Shown: piece after piece, positions 7,667 through 16,521 of the stretch
Position numbering within the stretch: position 1 is the stretch's first letter
Layout of the letters: each line of letters opens with the position of its first letter
Source: Nocardioides halotolerans DSM 19273
GTDB lineage: Bacteria > Actinomycetota > Actinomycetes > Propionibacteriales > Nocardioidaceae
Assembly (NCBI RefSeq): GCF_000422805.1
Contig: NZ_KE383922.1
Coordinates: forward strand, 1-64,000
Length of the DNA stretch: 64,000 nucleotides
Direction of reading: 5' to 3'
The notes under the pieces: generated by a model
Databases searched by the model: none
What the model saw: only the letters and a program-made list of their open reading frames with translations
What the model was told of the DNA's origin: nothing
Program-made: the position numbers and the translations under genes

Positions 7667-8640
7667 TCCGAAAGTCCCTGACGCTTCCTCCGCTTCCCCT
7701 CGTGCATCGCGACCACCCGCGCGATCGGGATCTCGTGGCCCTCGGCCACCAGGTCGGCCGGGAGCCGCTGCGGTGACGAGGTGGCGGCCGCCCACGGGTC
7801 GTCGCGGCGGGAGGCGAGCCGCTCGGCGGCGTCCAGGATCGTGAAGTCCCCGGGCCGCGCCTCCTCGAGCTCGTCCCAGGCGAGCGGGAACGACACCGGC
7901 ACCCCGGGCCGCACCCGAGGGCTGTACGCCGCCACGACGGTCGCGCCGCCGGCGCGGGTGGAGTCCACGAACACCTTGCCGCCCCGCTCCTCGCGGACGA
8001 ACTCCGTGGTCGCGACCGCCGGGTCGAGCCGGGCCGCACGAGCCGCGAGCGCCCGGGTCGCCGCCGCGACGTCCGGGACGGTGGCGTCCTCGGTGAGCGG
8101 CACGAACACGTGCACCCCCTTGGCGCCGCTGGTCTTGACCCCGCCCGTCAGCCCGGCGTCGTCGAGCGCCTGCCGGACCAGCAGCGTCGCCGCCACCGCC
8201 ATCCGGAAGCCGTCGAGCGGCTCCACGTCGTCGGGCGGGTCGAGGTCGAGGACGAGGTGCGTCTGCCGGTCGCTGTCGACCGGCAGGAGCGCGGGGTGGT
8301 ACTCGACGGCCCGCTGGTTGGCCAGCCACATCAGCGTCCGCCGATCGTCGCATACCGGGTAGCGCACGTCGCGCTTGGAGGCCTGCGCCCACACCGAGGT
8401 GGTGCGGATCCAGTCGGGCGCGTACGCCGGGAGGTTCTTCTGCATGAAGGCCTGCTGGCCCAGCCGGGCGCGGACCACCGAGAGCGCCCGGTCGCGCAGG
8501 CCCGGCAGCATCCGCTCGTGCACGGCGTCGAGGTAGGCGACCAGGTCGCCCTTGGTCGCGCCGGCGCCGTCGAAGACGGGCTGGTCGAGGCTCGAGAGCG
8601 AGACCCCCGCCAGGGTGGGCCCCTCCGAGCGCTTCGCCAT
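7609..8640 (-). CDS. LigD-type polymerase/primase domain protein
   Basis: 343 aa stand-alone version of the LigD polymerase domain (archaeo-eukaryotic primase fold) used in bacterial end joining. The catalytic metal-binding pair is in LVLDLDPPDD, with a conserved SGAKGVHVFVPL motif (the SG-KG-H signature) and FPLAWDEL further on. No ligase or nuclease domain is attached, as in the actinobacterial stand-alone PolD proteins, which fill gaps with ribo- or deoxynucleotides. Neither ku nor a ligase is in this window. The ATG start fits; the last 19 codons lie antisense to the RNase H gene's 3' end. Confidence 0.9.
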   Translation of the reverse strand: MAKRSEGPTLAGVSLSSLDQPVFDGAGATKGDLVAYLDAVHERMLPGLRDRALSVVRARLGQQAFMQKNLPAYAPDWIRTTSVWAQASKRDVRYPVCDDRRTLMWLANQRAVEYHPALLPVDSDRQTHLVLDLDPPDDVEPLDGFRMAVAATLLVRQALDDAGLTGGVKTSGAKGVHVFVPLTEDATVPDVAAATRALAARAARLDPAVATTEFVREERGGKVFVDSTRAGGATVVAAYSPRVRPGVPVSFPLAWDELEEARPGDFTILDAAERLASRRDDPWAAATSSPQRLPADLVAEGHEIPIARVVAMHEGKRRKRQGLSDHQAEAAGEKPSSPGGRAL

Positions 8641-8732
8641 GCCCCCAGTCTGCCGCGACCGGGCGGGCCGCGTGGGCGAGGCATTTGCGCATTTCGCCGG
8701 TGGACCGCCTGCCCGGGCGGGACACTCGGCGG

Positions 8733-9380
8733 GTGGACCGACTGCCCCGCGTGCTCGCGGCGCTCGCGCTCGTGCTCGCCGGCGCCCAGCTGCTGGGCGC
8801 CCCGAGCACCGCGGCCACCGCGCCGGCGCAGCGGACCGACCCCGTCGACCTGGTGCCCTCGGCGACCTCGGTGCCGTTCGGCAGGAGCGTGGTGCTCACC
8901 GCCACCGTGGCGAGCCCGCAACCCGACAGCCGGCTCGACGTCTTCGCGAGGTCCGACGGCGCGACCCGCTCGGTCGGCACGGCCACCCCCGGCGGCGGCG
9001 GGGAGGCCAGGCTGTCGGTCACCGTCAACCGGACCGCCACCTACTGGGCGGTCCTGACCGTCGCCGGCGTCGTCGCCGCGCAGTCGGCGTCCGTGCCGGT
9101 CGTGGTCGCACCGCTGCTCAAGCTGACCGCGACGCGGGTCATCGGGCCCGTCTACCACTTCACCGCGACCGTCCAGCCCGCCGACGGCGTCCCCGTCGTG
9201 CTCCAGCGCCTGGTCGGCAAGCGGTGGAAGAAGATCGGCAAGGACGTCGCCGAGGACGGCGAGCACGTCTTCCGGGCCGAGATCCCGGCGGACACGACCT
9301 CGAAGTGGCGGCTGCTGGTCCGCGGCGGCAAGAAGTGGGGCGCGGCGACGTCGAAGGCCGTCCGGGTCACCGACTACTGA
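8733..9380 (+). CDS. Secreted Ig-like domain protein
   Basis: About 215 aa. A hydrophobic signal segment (VLAALALVLAGAQLLG then A-rich cleavage region) is followed by two beta-rich repeats: one with FGRSVVLTATV, the other with YHFTATVQPADGVPVVLQRLVGKRWKK. The second resembles the carbohydrate-associated Ig-like repeats common in secreted actinobacterial proteins. Function is unknown; it is probably a cell-surface or extracellular protein. Start is uncertain: GTG 8733 is favoured because it puts few residues before the signal helix, but 8700 and 8751 are possible and none has a strong Shine-Dalgarno. The stop codon lies inside a 13-bp tandem repeat. Confidence 0.7.
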   Translation: MDRLPRVLAALALVLAGAQLLGAPSTAATAPAQRTDPVDLVPSATSVPFGRSVVLTATVASPQPDSRLDVFARSDGATRSVGTATPGGGGEARLSVTVNRTATYWAVLTVAGVVAAQSASVPVVVAPLLKLTATRVIGPVYHFTATVQPADGVPVVLQRLVGKRWKKIGKDVAEDGEHVFRAEIPADTTSKWRLLVRGGKKWGAATSKAVRVTDY

Positions 9381-9444
9381 CCCCGACTACTGACCCCGGC
9401 TACCGACCCCGGCCACCGATCCGGCTACCGTCCCCGGCCACCGG
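9372..9444. repeat. 13-bp tandem repeat, about 5.7 copies
   Basis: Units GACTACTGACCCC, GACTACTGACCCC, GGCTACCGACCCC, GGCCACCGATCC, GGCTACCGTCCCC and partial GGCCACCGG run head to tail. The first unit contains the last codons and the stop of the secreted Ig-like gene, and the array fills the gap before the convergent yaaA stop. The first two copies are identical. Confidence 0.85.
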
Positions 9445-9451
9445 CGACGGC

Positions 9452-10225
9452 TCAGAGCTCACTGACCACCACGTCGAGCTGCTGGGCGCCGCGGGCACCC
9501 TCGGTCACCTCGACGACCCAGCCCAGGTCGCGCAGCGCCTCGGCCAGCCGCGCCGGGGTGCGCGGGTTGGCGCCGTCCTCGAGCAGCGCGCGGACGATGC
9601 GCCCCTTCGTGGCCTTGTTGAAGTGGCTGACCACCTGGCGTCGACCGGCGACCTCGTGCAGGACGCGCACGGTGGCGACCCGGCGCAGCCCCGCCGGCCG
9701 CCAGAACGCGGCGTACGTGCCGCTGCGCAGGTCGACCAGCAGCCCGTCGCCGACCAGCTCGGTGATCTCCGGGCCGAGCGCCTCGCGCCACACACCGGCG
9801 ACCGTGCCCAGACCGGGGAGGGTGGCGTCACCCGAGAGGCGGTACGCCGGGATGCGGTCGGCGGGGGAGACCAACCCGAACAGGCTGGAGGTGACCCGCA
9901 CCCGGCCGGTGGCCCGCCGGCGCGCTGCCGCGGAGAGGGTGCCGAGCTCGAGGGCGTCGTAGAGGACGCCGGCGTAGACCGCGTCGGCCCGTGCCGTCGG
10001 CGCGCTGCGCAGCGAGGCGTTGAGCTCGACGAGGTCGAGCTGGGTCTTGGGTACCTCCAGCACGGCGGCCGCCGCGACGGGGTCGCCGGAGCACAGCGTC
10101 ACCAGCGCGTGGAGCACCCGCTCGCGGGCGGCGGTGAGCGCCGGCGCGGAGAGCGCCGCTAGGTCGAGGGGACTGCCGCGCCGAGGAGCGGTCTTCCCCT
10201 CGCTGGGCGGCAACAGGATCAGCAC
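9452..10225 (-). CDS. YaaA family peroxide stress protein
   Basis: 257 aa member of the YaaA/DUF328 family, which limits free intracellular iron and oxidative damage in E. coli. The family opening LILLPPSEGKT is at the N terminus, with LFGLVSPADRIPAYRLSG and the C-terminal VVSHFNKATKGRIVRAL block also present. I start it at GTG 10225, giving the usual N terminus directly; upstream codons would be a shadow of the divergent RNB gene. The 25-base gap to the divergent ATG at 10251 must hold both promoters or overlap the coding sequences. Confidence 0.9.
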   Translation of the reverse strand: MLILLPPSEGKTAPRRGSPLDLAALSAPALTAARERVLHALVTLCSGDPVAAAAVLEVPKTQLDLVELNASLRSAPTARADAVYAGVLYDALELGTLSAAARRRATGRVRVTSSLFGLVSPADRIPAYRLSGDATLPGLGTVAGVWREALGPEITELVGDGLLVDLRSGTYAAFWRPAGLRRVATVRVLHEVAGRRQVVSHFNKATKGRIVRALLEDGANPRTPARLAEALRDLGWVVEVTEGARGAQQLDVVVSEL

Positions 10226-10250
10226 GAGCCAGAACGATAGGTTGAAGAGC

Positions 10251-11711
10251 ATGTCGAGCAGCCGCGTGGTCCACGTCCGGCCGACCGACGGCCGCGACGG
10301 CGAGGTCGCGGTGCAGGCGCTGCGCGACGGCATCGCCGAGATCCAGCAGGAGCTCGAGGTCACGCCCGAGTTCCCGGAGGAGGTCGAGGCGGCGGCGGCC
10401 GCCGCGGTGGCCGCACCGCGGCTGCCCGACCTCGACCGCACCGACCTGCCGCTGGTCACCATCGACCCGCCCGGCGCGAAGGACCTCGACCAGGCCCTCC
10501 ACCTCGAGCGCACCGACCGCGGTGGCTACGTGCTGCACTACGCGATCGCCGACCTCGCGGCGTTCATCACCCCCGGCGACCCGGTCGACCTCGAGGCCCA
10601 CCGCCGGGGCCAGACGCTCTACGGCGCGGACAGCAGGGTCCCGCTGCACCCGACCGTGATCTCCGAGGACGGCGGCTCGCTGCTGCCCGACCAGGTCCGC
10701 CCCTCGCTGCTCTGGACGGTCACGCTCGACGGCGAGGGCGCCCGCACCGACGTGCAGGTCGAGCGGGCTCGGGTGCGCAGCCGCGCCCAGCTCGACTACG
10801 CCGGCGTCCAGGAGCAGATCGACGCCGGCACCGCCGACGAGTCGCTGATGCTGCTCAAGGAGGTCGGGGAGCTCCGGCTCAAGCGCGAGCGCGCCCGCGG
10901 CGGGGTCTCGCTGCCGCTGCCCGAGCAGGAGGTCGACACCGGCCGCTCGGAGTGGGAGCTGACCTACCGCGACCTGCTGCCGGTCGAGGAGTGGAACGCG
11001 CAGATGTCGCTGCTCACCGGCTTCGCGGCGGCGTCGCTGATGATGTACGCGCGGGTGGGCTTCCTTCGCACGCTCCCGCCCCCCGACCCGCGCGACGTTC
11101 AGCGACTGCACCGCACCGCCCATGCGCTGGGGATCGAGTGGCCGGCCGAGCTGCTGTTCCCCGACTTCATCCGCGACCTCGACCCGGCCAAGCCGCAGCA
11201 CGCCGCGATGATCTCGGCCTGCACCCTCCTGCTCCGCGGCAGCGGCTACGTCGCCTTCGACGGCGAGACCCCGGGCCAGCCGCTGCACAGCGCGCTCAAC
11301 ACGGAGTACGCCCACGTCACCGCGCCCCTGCGTCGCCTCGGCGACCGCTACGCGTCCGAGGTCTGCGTCGCCCTCTGCGCCGGCACCGAGGTGCCGGAGT
11401 GGGTGCTCGCGGCGCTGCCCGCCCTCGCGCAGGAGATGCAGGAGTCCTCGCAGCGTGCGAACCGCTACGAGCGCATGGTCCTCGACCTGGTCGAGGCCGG
11501 CCTGCTCCAGCACCGGGTGGGGGAGAGCTTCGCGGCCGTCGTCGTCGAGGTCAACGAGAAGGACCCGACCCGCGGCATCGTCACGGTGGCCGACCCCGCG
11601 GTCGAGGCGCCGGTGGTCTCCCCGCACGAGATCCCGCTCGGCACCGACGTCCGGGTCCGGCTCACCACCGCCGACGTCGGGCAGCGCAGGGTCGAGTTCA
11701 CACTCGAGTAG
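10251..11711 (+). CDS. RNB-domain ribonuclease (RNase II family)
   Basis: 486 aa. The RNB catalytic domain carries the metal-binding aspartates in TIDPPGAKDLDQALH, followed by LHYAIADLAAFI and HSALNTEYAHVTAPLRRLGDRY, typical of 3'-5' hydrolytic exoribonucleases. It is shorter than RNase R and lacks obvious N-terminal cold-shock and a full C-terminal S1 domain, though the end (about residues 420-486) may be a reduced OB fold. ATG 10251 is preferred because the upstream frame is composition-biased shadow. The final 14 bases overlap the convergent Nudix gene. Confidence 0.9.
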   Translation: MSSSRVVHVRPTDGRDGEVAVQALRDGIAEIQQELEVTPEFPEEVEAAAAAAVAAPRLPDLDRTDLPLVTIDPPGAKDLDQALHLERTDRGGYVLHYAIADLAAFITPGDPVDLEAHRRGQTLYGADSRVPLHPTVISEDGGSLLPDQVRPSLLWTVTLDGEGARTDVQVERARVRSRAQLDYAGVQEQIDAGTADESLMLLKEVGELRLKRERARGGVSLPLPEQEVDTGRSEWELTYRDLLPVEEWNAQMSLLTGFAAASLMMYARVGFLRTLPPPDPRDVQRLHRTAHALGIEWPAELLFPDFIRDLDPAKPQHAAMISACTLLLRGSGYVAFDGETPGQPLHSALNTEYAHVTAPLRRLGDRYASEVCVALCAGTEVPEWVLAALPALAQEMQESSQRANRYERMVLDLVEAGLLQHRVGESFAAVVVEVNEKDPTRGIVTVADPAVEAPVVSPHEIPLGTDVRVRLTTADVGQRRVEFTLE

Positions 11712-12150
11712 CCCCCACGAAACGGCGCAGCTCCCCGTCCGGCGCCTCCCACGCCGCACGGAACCCGCTGTGCAGCGGCAGGTCGCCGACCTCGTCGGGC
11801 TCGGCCCAGACGTGGTCGACGGACTCCGACAGGTGCCGGAGCCGCACCGGTCCGGTGGCATGGGCGAGCACGGTCTCGTACTCCCAGCCGCCGCACGTGG
11901 CGACGTACGCCGACCGCACGGCCACGTCGCGGGCGCGGATCGACATCTCCTCGAGCGCCTCGCGCAGTGCCGCGTCGACCGCCGTCTCGCCGTGCTCGCG
12001 GGCACCGCCCGGGATCGACCAGGTGCCGCCCTGGTGCGCCCAGCCGGCCCGCAGCTGGAGCAGCACCGTGCCGCGGTCGGCGAGCAGCAGCCCCGCCGCC
12101 CCGCGCCGGCCCCAGTGCGCGTGGCCGTGCGCGCACGTGGCCCAGCTCAT
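11698..12150 (-). CDS. Nudix hydrolase
   Basis: 150 aa. The Nudix box is complete: [22 protein letters not shown] (G-x5-E-x7-R-E-x2-E-E). It should hydrolyse a nucleoside diphosphate linked to another group; the substrate cannot be read. It is the last gene of the minus-strand operon beginning at 17504 and overlaps the HAD gene by 4 bases. In that setting it might remove pyrophosphate from a GTP-derived intermediate or act in nucleotide sanitation. Its own end overlaps the convergent RNB gene by 14 bases. Confidence 0.9.
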   Translation of the reverse strand: MSWATCAHGHAHWGRRGAAGLLLADRGTVLLQLRAGWAHQGGTWSIPGGAREHGETAVDAALREALEEMSIRARDVAVRSAYVATCGGWEYETVLAHATGPVRLRHLSESVDHVWAEPDEVGDLPLHSGFRAAWEAPDGELRRFVGATRV

Positions 12151-12944
12151 CCGGCCACCGGCTGCACCAGCTCGACGAGGTCCGCGATCGAGTCGACCAC
12201 CCGGGTCGGGCGGTAGGGGAACCGCGCGACGTCCTCCCTCCTCGTCGAGCCGGTGGTGACCAGGACCGTGCGGAGCCCGGCCTCGAGGCCGCTGATGATG
12301 TCGGTGTCCATCCGGTCGCCGACCATCACGGTGGTCTCGGAGTGCGCCTCGAGGCGGTTGAGGGCCGAGCGCATCATGAGCGGGTTCGGCTTGCCGATGA
12401 AGTACGGCGACCGCCCGGTCGCGGTGCTGATCAGCGCGGCGACCGAGCCGGTGGCGGGCAGCGAGCCGGCCGGCGACGGTCCCGAGACGTCGGGGTTGGT
12501 GGCGATGAAACGGGCGCCCGCCTCGATGAGCCGGATCGCGCGCGTGATCGCCTCGAAGGAGTAGGTGCGGGTCTCGCCCAGCACGACGTAGTCGGGGTCG
12601 CGCTCGGTCATCACGTAGCCGATGTCGTGCAGGGCGTTGGTGAGCCCCGCCTCGCCCACGACGTACGCCGACCCCTGCGGCCGCTGCTCGGAGAGGAACT
12701 GCGCGGTCGCGAGCGCGGAGGTCCAGATCGCGTCCTCCGGCACGTCGATACCGCTGCCCAGCAGCCGGGCGCGCAGGTCACGCGGGGTGTAGATGGAGTT
12801 GTTGGTGAGGACGAGGAACTTCAGCCCGCTGGACTTCAGCGCGTCGATGAACTCCGGCCCGCCCGCGATCGGCTCGTCCTCGTGGACGAGCACGCCGTCC
12901 ATGTCGGTGAGCCAGGTGTGCACCGGTCGGACGTCGTCGGCCAT
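12147..12944 (-). CDS. HAD-IIA family phosphatase (NagD-like)
   Basis: 265 aa HAD phosphatase of the NagD/PGP-like IIA subfamily. Motif [13 protein letters not shown], motif II VLTNNS, motif III KPNPLM and motif [11 protein letters not shown] are present, with the C2-type cap between II and III. It dephosphorylates small metabolites. It lies 21 bases after the ribA stop; a CACAAT seven bases before its ATG could be an internal leaderless promoter. In this operon it is a candidate for the dephosphorylation that follows a RibA/RibD-type reaction, which is inference from position. Confidence 0.92.
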   Translation of the reverse strand: MADDVRPVHTWLTDMDGVLVHEDEPIAGGPEFIDALKSSGLKFLVLTNNSIYTPRDLRARLLGSGIDVPEDAIWTSALATAQFLSEQRPQGSAYVVGEAGLTNALHDIGYVMTERDPDYVVLGETRTYSFEAITRAIRLIEAGARFIATNPDVSGPSPAGSLPATGSVAALISTATGRSPYFIGKPNPLMMRSALNRLEAHSETTVMVGDRMDTDIISGLEAGLRTVLVTTGSTRREDVARFPYRPTRVVDSIADLVELVQPVAG

Positions 12945-12965
12945 GGCACCGATTGTGCCGAAGAC

Positions 12966-13580
12966 CTACGCGCCGAGCTCCAGCGCGTGCGAGCCGCGGT
13001 CGGCCTTGGCCGTGAGGTAGCGCCGGTTGGACGCCGTCAGGTGCACCGCGGTCGGCACCCGCTCGGCGACGTCGAGGCCGTGGGCGGCCAGCTGCGCGGC
13101 CTTGTCGGGGTTGTTGGTCAGCAGCGCGAGCCGCTGCACGCCGAGCGCCCGCAGCATCTGGGCGGCGGCGGTGTAGTCGCGCGCGTCGGCGGCGTACCCG
13201 AGGGCGAGGTTGGCGTCGTAGGTGTCGAGCCCGGCCTCCTGCAGCCGGTAGGCGTCGAGCTTGGCGTAGAGGCCGATGCCGCGGCCCTCCTGCCGCAGGT
13301 AGAGCAGGTAGCCGCCGCGCGCCTCGATCCGGTCGACCGCCTCGTGCAGCTGCGGGCCGCAGTCGCAGCGCCGCGAGCCGAGCACGTCGCCGGTGAGGCA
13401 CTCGCTGTGCAGGCGCACGAGGGGTACGCCGCCCGGGGCCTCCTCCGGCCGGCCGAGCACGATGGCGAGGTGCTCGAGCCCGTCTGCCAGCCCGTCGAAG
13501 GTCACCACCTCGGCGACGGTCTCGACCTCGCCGAGCCGGATCGGCAGCGTCACCCGGGTGCGCACGGTCGCGTGGCTCAC
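12966..13580 (-). CDS. ribA: GTP cyclohydrolase II
   Basis: 204 aa single-domain GTP cyclohydrolase II, converting GTP to 2,5-diamino-6-ribosylamino-4(3H)-pyrimidinone 5'-phosphate with loss of formate and pyrophosphate. The zinc-binding cysteines lie in HSECLTGDVLGSRRCDCG and the catalytic segment is YLRQEGRGIGLYAKLDAYRLQ. There is no fused RibB (DHBP synthase) domain and no ribB, ribE or ribH nearby, so it is unlikely to be the housekeeping riboflavin enzyme. GTG 13580 overlaps the reductase stop by 4 bases. Confidence 0.92.
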   Translation of the reverse strand: MSHATVRTRVTLPIRLGEVETVAEVVTFDGLADGLEHLAIVLGRPEEAPGGVPLVRLHSECLTGDVLGSRRCDCGPQLHEAVDRIEARGGYLLYLRQEGRGIGLYAKLDAYRLQEAGLDTYDANLALGYAADARDYTAAAQMLRALGVQRLALLTNNPDKAAQLAAHGLDVAERVPTAVHLTASNRRYLTAKADRGSHALELGA

Positions 13581-14293
13581 CACGCCGACTCCCGGAACCG
13601 CGGGGACAGGGCGTAGCGCAGCAGCACCACGTCGCCGATCGGGCGGGTCTCGACCAGGCGCGCCCGGCGAGCGCCCGAGAACGGGAACCGGCCGGCGCCG
13701 ACGAAGCGGGTGGCGTCGGGGTGCCCCACGAACAGTGGTGCCACCACGAGCCGCAGCTCGTCGGCCAGGCCCTCGGTGAGGAGCTGGGTGTGCACCTCGC
13801 CGCCGCCCTCGACCATGAGGCGGCGGACGCCACGCACGTGCAGGTCCTCGCTGACCCGGCGCAGCTCGACCGGACGGCCGCCGTCGACGACGGTGGCGAC
13901 CGGCGACAGGTGCGCGGAGGCCATGTCGACGGTGTCGCTGGCGCAGTAGACGAGCTTGGGGCCGGTGCCGGCGGAGAAGAACCGCGCCTCGGGGTCGAGC
14001 TTGGCGCGGCTGGTCACGGTGATCTTGAGCGGCTGGGCCGGCAGCCCCGCCGCCCGGCGGCGCGCGACCCGCTCGGGGCAGCGGACCAGCAGCCGAGGGT
14101 CGTCGTTGCGGACGGTCGCGGCGCCGACCAGGATCGCGTCGCTGCCGGCCCGGAGCTCGTCGACGCGGTCGAAGTCGGCGTCGTTCGAGAGCAGCAGGCG
14201 CTGGTCGCTGGCGTCGTCGAGGAACCCGTCGAGCGACATGCCGCACGACAGCAGCGTGTAGGGACGCCGACCGGCCTCAGCCACGGCGACCAC
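13577..14293 (-). CDS. RibD C-terminal-type reductase (DHFR-like fold)
   Basis: 238 aa. It belongs to the RibD C-terminal/dihydrofolate-reductase-like family that reduces the ribosyl side chain of the GTP cyclohydrolase II product in riboflavin synthesis. Visible features are CGMSLDGFLDD near the N terminus, AILVGAATVRNDDPRLLVR, and the NADPH-binding LMVEGGGEVHTQLL. No deaminase domain is attached. Immediately followed by ribA with a 4-base overlap, so the two likely act on the same intermediate. It starts at GTG 14293, overlapping the membrane protein gene by 17 bases; GTG 14284 is an alternative. Confidence 0.88.
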   Translation of the reverse strand: MVAVAEAGRRPYTLLSCGMSLDGFLDDASDQRLLLSNDADFDRVDELRAGSDAILVGAATVRNDDPRLLVRCPERVARRRAAGLPAQPLKITVTSRAKLDPEARFFSAGTGPKLVYCASDTVDMASAHLSPVATVVDGGRPVELRRVSEDLHVRGVRRLMVEGGGEVHTQLLTEGLADELRLVVAPLFVGHPDATRFVGAGRFPFSGARRARLVETRPIGDVVLLRYALSPRFRESAW

Positions 14294-15137
14294 CCACCAG
14301 CAACCCCGGCAGGGTGGCGACCAGGGCGAGCACCCCGAACGTGACCGCCACCGTGAGCCCGACCGCCGCCGTCGATCCGAACGCCGAGAACGCCCAGGCC
14401 GCGACCCCCTCGCGGGGGCCCCAGCCGGCGACGTTGAGCGGGACCGCGGCGCCGAGCAGCACCAGCGCGCCGATCGGCACGAGCTGGAGCGGCGTCAGGT
14501 CCACGCCCACTGACGCGGCGGCGACCAGGAAGACCACGAGGTGGCCGGCCGAGGCGACCGCGGAGAGGAGGACCACGGCGCCGCCGGCCACGACCAGGAG
14601 GGCGACGGCCGCGAGCCCGGCCCAGCGCCACGGGCCCGGCAGGAGCAGCGCCCCGACGAGCGCCGCCTGCACCACCTGCCCGAGCACCCGCTCCCAGACG
14701 ACGCCGCGCCATCCGTGCCGCACGGCCCGGTCGACGTCGCCAACGACGCCGCCCGGCACCGTCGCGTTGATCAGCTGCGAGCGGTAGTAGGCGGCGTACG
14801 CCGCGCGGAGCGGCACCCGTGCCTCGCCGCGACGCGCGAACCGGCCCGACACCAGCGACCATCGCAGGGCGCAGCACCACGTCGTCCCGGCGGTCACGGC
14901 CAGCGCCACCAGCACCGCCCACGCGCTCGTCGCCCGCAGCCCCTCGACGAACGGGCCGGCGCCGAGCCGCCAGGCGAGGAAGCCCAGGACCGCGGCACCC
15001 GCGGCGATGCGCAGGACTCGACCACCGCTTTTCGAGCTTGTCGAGATGCCCGCAGGGTCGGCCCCTCGCTGCGGTGGTCTCGACAAGCTCGACCAGCGGC
15101 GCTGGGCCCGGGTGACCATCTGCGTCTGCATGCTCAT
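14277..15137 (-). CDS. Flippase-like membrane protein (UPF0104 / LPG synthase TM family)
   Basis: 286 aa polytopic membrane protein with about seven hydrophobic segments from residue 43 on, including LRIAAGAAVLGFLAW and WAGLAAVALLVVAGGAVVLL. The conserved YYRSQLINATVPGGVVGDVDRAVRH motif of the lysylphosphatidylglycerol synthase transmembrane/flippase-like family is present. Proteins of this type often sit beside glycosyltransferases and may move lipid-linked products. ATG 15137 overlaps the glycosyltransferase stop (ATGA). Residues about 14-38 are encoded by a dispersed repeat (15021-15098) that looks inserted into the coding sequence; no start codon lies between it and the first membrane segment. 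Confidence 0.85.
   Translation of the reverse strand: MSMQTQMVTRAQRRWSSLSRPPQRGADPAGISTSSKSGGRVLRIAAGAAVLGFLAWRLGAGPFVEGLRATSAWAVLVALAVTAGTTWCCALRWSLVSGRFARRGEARVPLRAAYAAYYRSQLINATVPGGVVGDVDRAVRHGWRGVVWERVLGQVVQAALVGALLLPGPWRWAGLAAVALLVVAGGAVVLLSAVASAGHLVVFLVAAASVGVDLTPLQLVPIGALVLLGAAVPLNVAGWGPREGVAAWAFSAFGSTAAVGLTVAVTFGVLALVATLPGLLVGGRRG
15021..15098. repeat. Dispersed palindromic repeat inside a coding sequence
   Basis: CGAGCTTGTCGAGA (15033-15046) pairs perfectly with TCTCGACAAGCTCG (15078-15091), with outer CCGCT/AGCGG pairs and a 31-base loop. The left half, 15021-15047, matches 19791-19817 at 25 of 27 positions. Here it lies within the N-terminal codons of the flippase-like gene. Confidence 0.8.
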
Positions 15138-16144
15138 CGCGCAGCCTCCAGCGCCGCGTCCACCTGCGCCGCGGTCCGCGACCACGTCGGCAGGGTCAGC
15201 CGGCGCAGCCCCGCCGAGCGCCGCAGCCGGCGCCGCCGCCGCGGGTCCTCCAGCCACCGGCGCAGCGCCCCGGCCAGCGCCGCGGGGTCGCCGGGGCGCA
15301 CCAGCAGCCCGGGCGTGCTCCCGTCGTCGCCGTGCCCCAGCGCCTCCGGCACGCCGCCGACCGCGCTGGCGACCACCGGGACGGCGTGGGCCAGCGCCTC
15401 GGTGACGACCATCCCGTAGCTCTCGGCCCGCGAGGGCAGGACCAGCAGGTCCGCGGCGGCGTACGCCGACGGCAGCGCGTCGTGCGCGAGCGGCCCGGCG
15501 AGCACGACCCGATCGGCGATGCCGGCGTCCGCGGCGGTCTTGTGCAGCTCGTCGACGAAGTCGGGGTCGAGGTCCAGCGGGCCGACCAGCGTGCAGCGCC
15601 AGTCGAGGTCGGTGAGGCCGGCGAGCGCGTGGAGCAGCAGGTCGTGACCCTTGGCTCGCACCACCGAGGCGACGCAGAGGAGCTCGCCACCCGCCTCCGA
15701 CCCGGCCGCGGGGTCGGCGACCTCGACGCCGGGGACCGCGACGTGGACGCGGGCGGCGTCGACCCCGTAGGCCTCGTGCAGCCAGCGGCGGGTCCACGCG
15801 CTGGTGGTCACCACCGCGGCCGATGCCACGAGCAGCTCGCGCTCGCCGGGCTTCTCGAACGCCATGTGCACGAGCGGCACGCACCGCAGCCGCGTGACGG
15901 CCGCCGTCAGCTCCGCCGCGGCCCACGACGCGACGAGGCTGTCGACGAGCACCACGGCGCCGTCGGGCAGCGACGGCAGCAGCCGGGCGACGTCGCCGGC
16001 CGAGGCCGCCTCATGGGTCACGACCGGCCGGCCCAGGCCGATCAGCCCGGTGCGCAGCCGCCGGTCGTAGACGTTGCCGCCGCTCGGGCGGTCGGCGAAG
16101 CCCGCCGGCACGAGGAGGTGGACGGTCACCGGTTCGGGCGTCAC
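15134..16144 (-). CDS. Glycosyltransferase family 4
   Basis: 336 aa GT-B glycosyltransferase. The C-terminal half has the group 1 signatures: [28 protein letters not shown], and the EX7E donor-binding motif in [22 protein letters not shown], then VGGVPEAL. It transfers a sugar from an activated donor; the acceptor is unknown. The N-terminal half (acceptor side) starts [26 protein letters not shown] 16144 overlaps the upstream stop by 4 bases. Being locked between a pterin-synthase-like protein and a flippase-like protein suggests that it glycosylates the product of this operon. Confidence 0.9.
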   Translation of the reverse strand: MTPEPVTVHLLVPAGFADRPSGGNVYDRRLRTGLIGLGRPVVTHEAASAGDVARLLPSLPDGAVVLVDSLVASWAAAELTAAVTRLRCVPLVHMAFEKPGERELLVASAAVVTTSAWTRRWLHEAYGVDAARVHVAVPGVEVADPAAGSEAGGELLCVASVVRAKGHDLLLHALAGLTDLDWRCTLVGPLDLDPDFVDELHKTAADAGIADRVVLAGPLAHDALPSAYAAADLLVLPSRAESYGMVVTEALAHAVPVVASAVGGVPEALGHGDDGSTPGLLVRPGDPAALAGALRRWLEDPRRRRRLRRSAGLRRLTLPTWSRTAAQVDAALEAAR

Positions 16145-16521
16145 AGCGGCCTCTCGAAGCTCGCCCAGGCGACGTGCGACTCGTGCAGCGTCACGACCAG
16201 CGCGGTGAGCTGCTCCTCGGTCGCGAGGCGCTCGGCAAGCCGGTCGGCGACCCAGCGGGCGAGCGCCTCGGTGGAGGTGTTGGTGCCCTTGAACTCGTCC
16301 TCGTCGTCGAGGTTGCGGTAGTTGAGGTCCGCCAGCACGCTCCTCAGCTCGTCGGCGGCCCGGCCGATGTCCACCAGGATCCCGTCGGGGCCGAGGTCGG
16401 GGCCACGGAAGGTCGCGTCGACGACGTACGTCGCGCCGTGCAGCCGCTGGGCGGGTCCGAAGACCTCGCCGTCGAAGCTGTGGGCGATCATCACGTGGTC
16501 GCGGACGGTCACGGCGTACAT
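16141..16521 (-). CDS. Divergent 6-pyruvoyl-tetrahydropterin synthase/QueD-like protein
   Basis: 126 aa. T-fold protein of the PTPS/QueD family. Canonical members bind zinc through one His near the N terminus and two in an HGH motif, and use a Cys shortly before it. Here His14 (MIAHSF) and His28 are present, but the motif reads LHGATY, so the third ligand is Ala30, and no Cys precedes it. The later [13 protein letters not shown] matches the family's catalytic His/Glu region. It may therefore catalyse a different reaction or bind the pterin or pyrimidine without standard chemistry. Its ATG overlaps the dehydrogenase stop by one base. Confidence 0.82.
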   Translation of the reverse strand: MYAVTVRDHVMIAHSFDGEVFGPAQRLHGATYVVDATFRGPDLGPDGILVDIGRAADELRSVLADLNYRNLDDEDEFKGTNTSTEALARWVADRLAERLATEEQLTALVVTLHESHVAWASFERPL

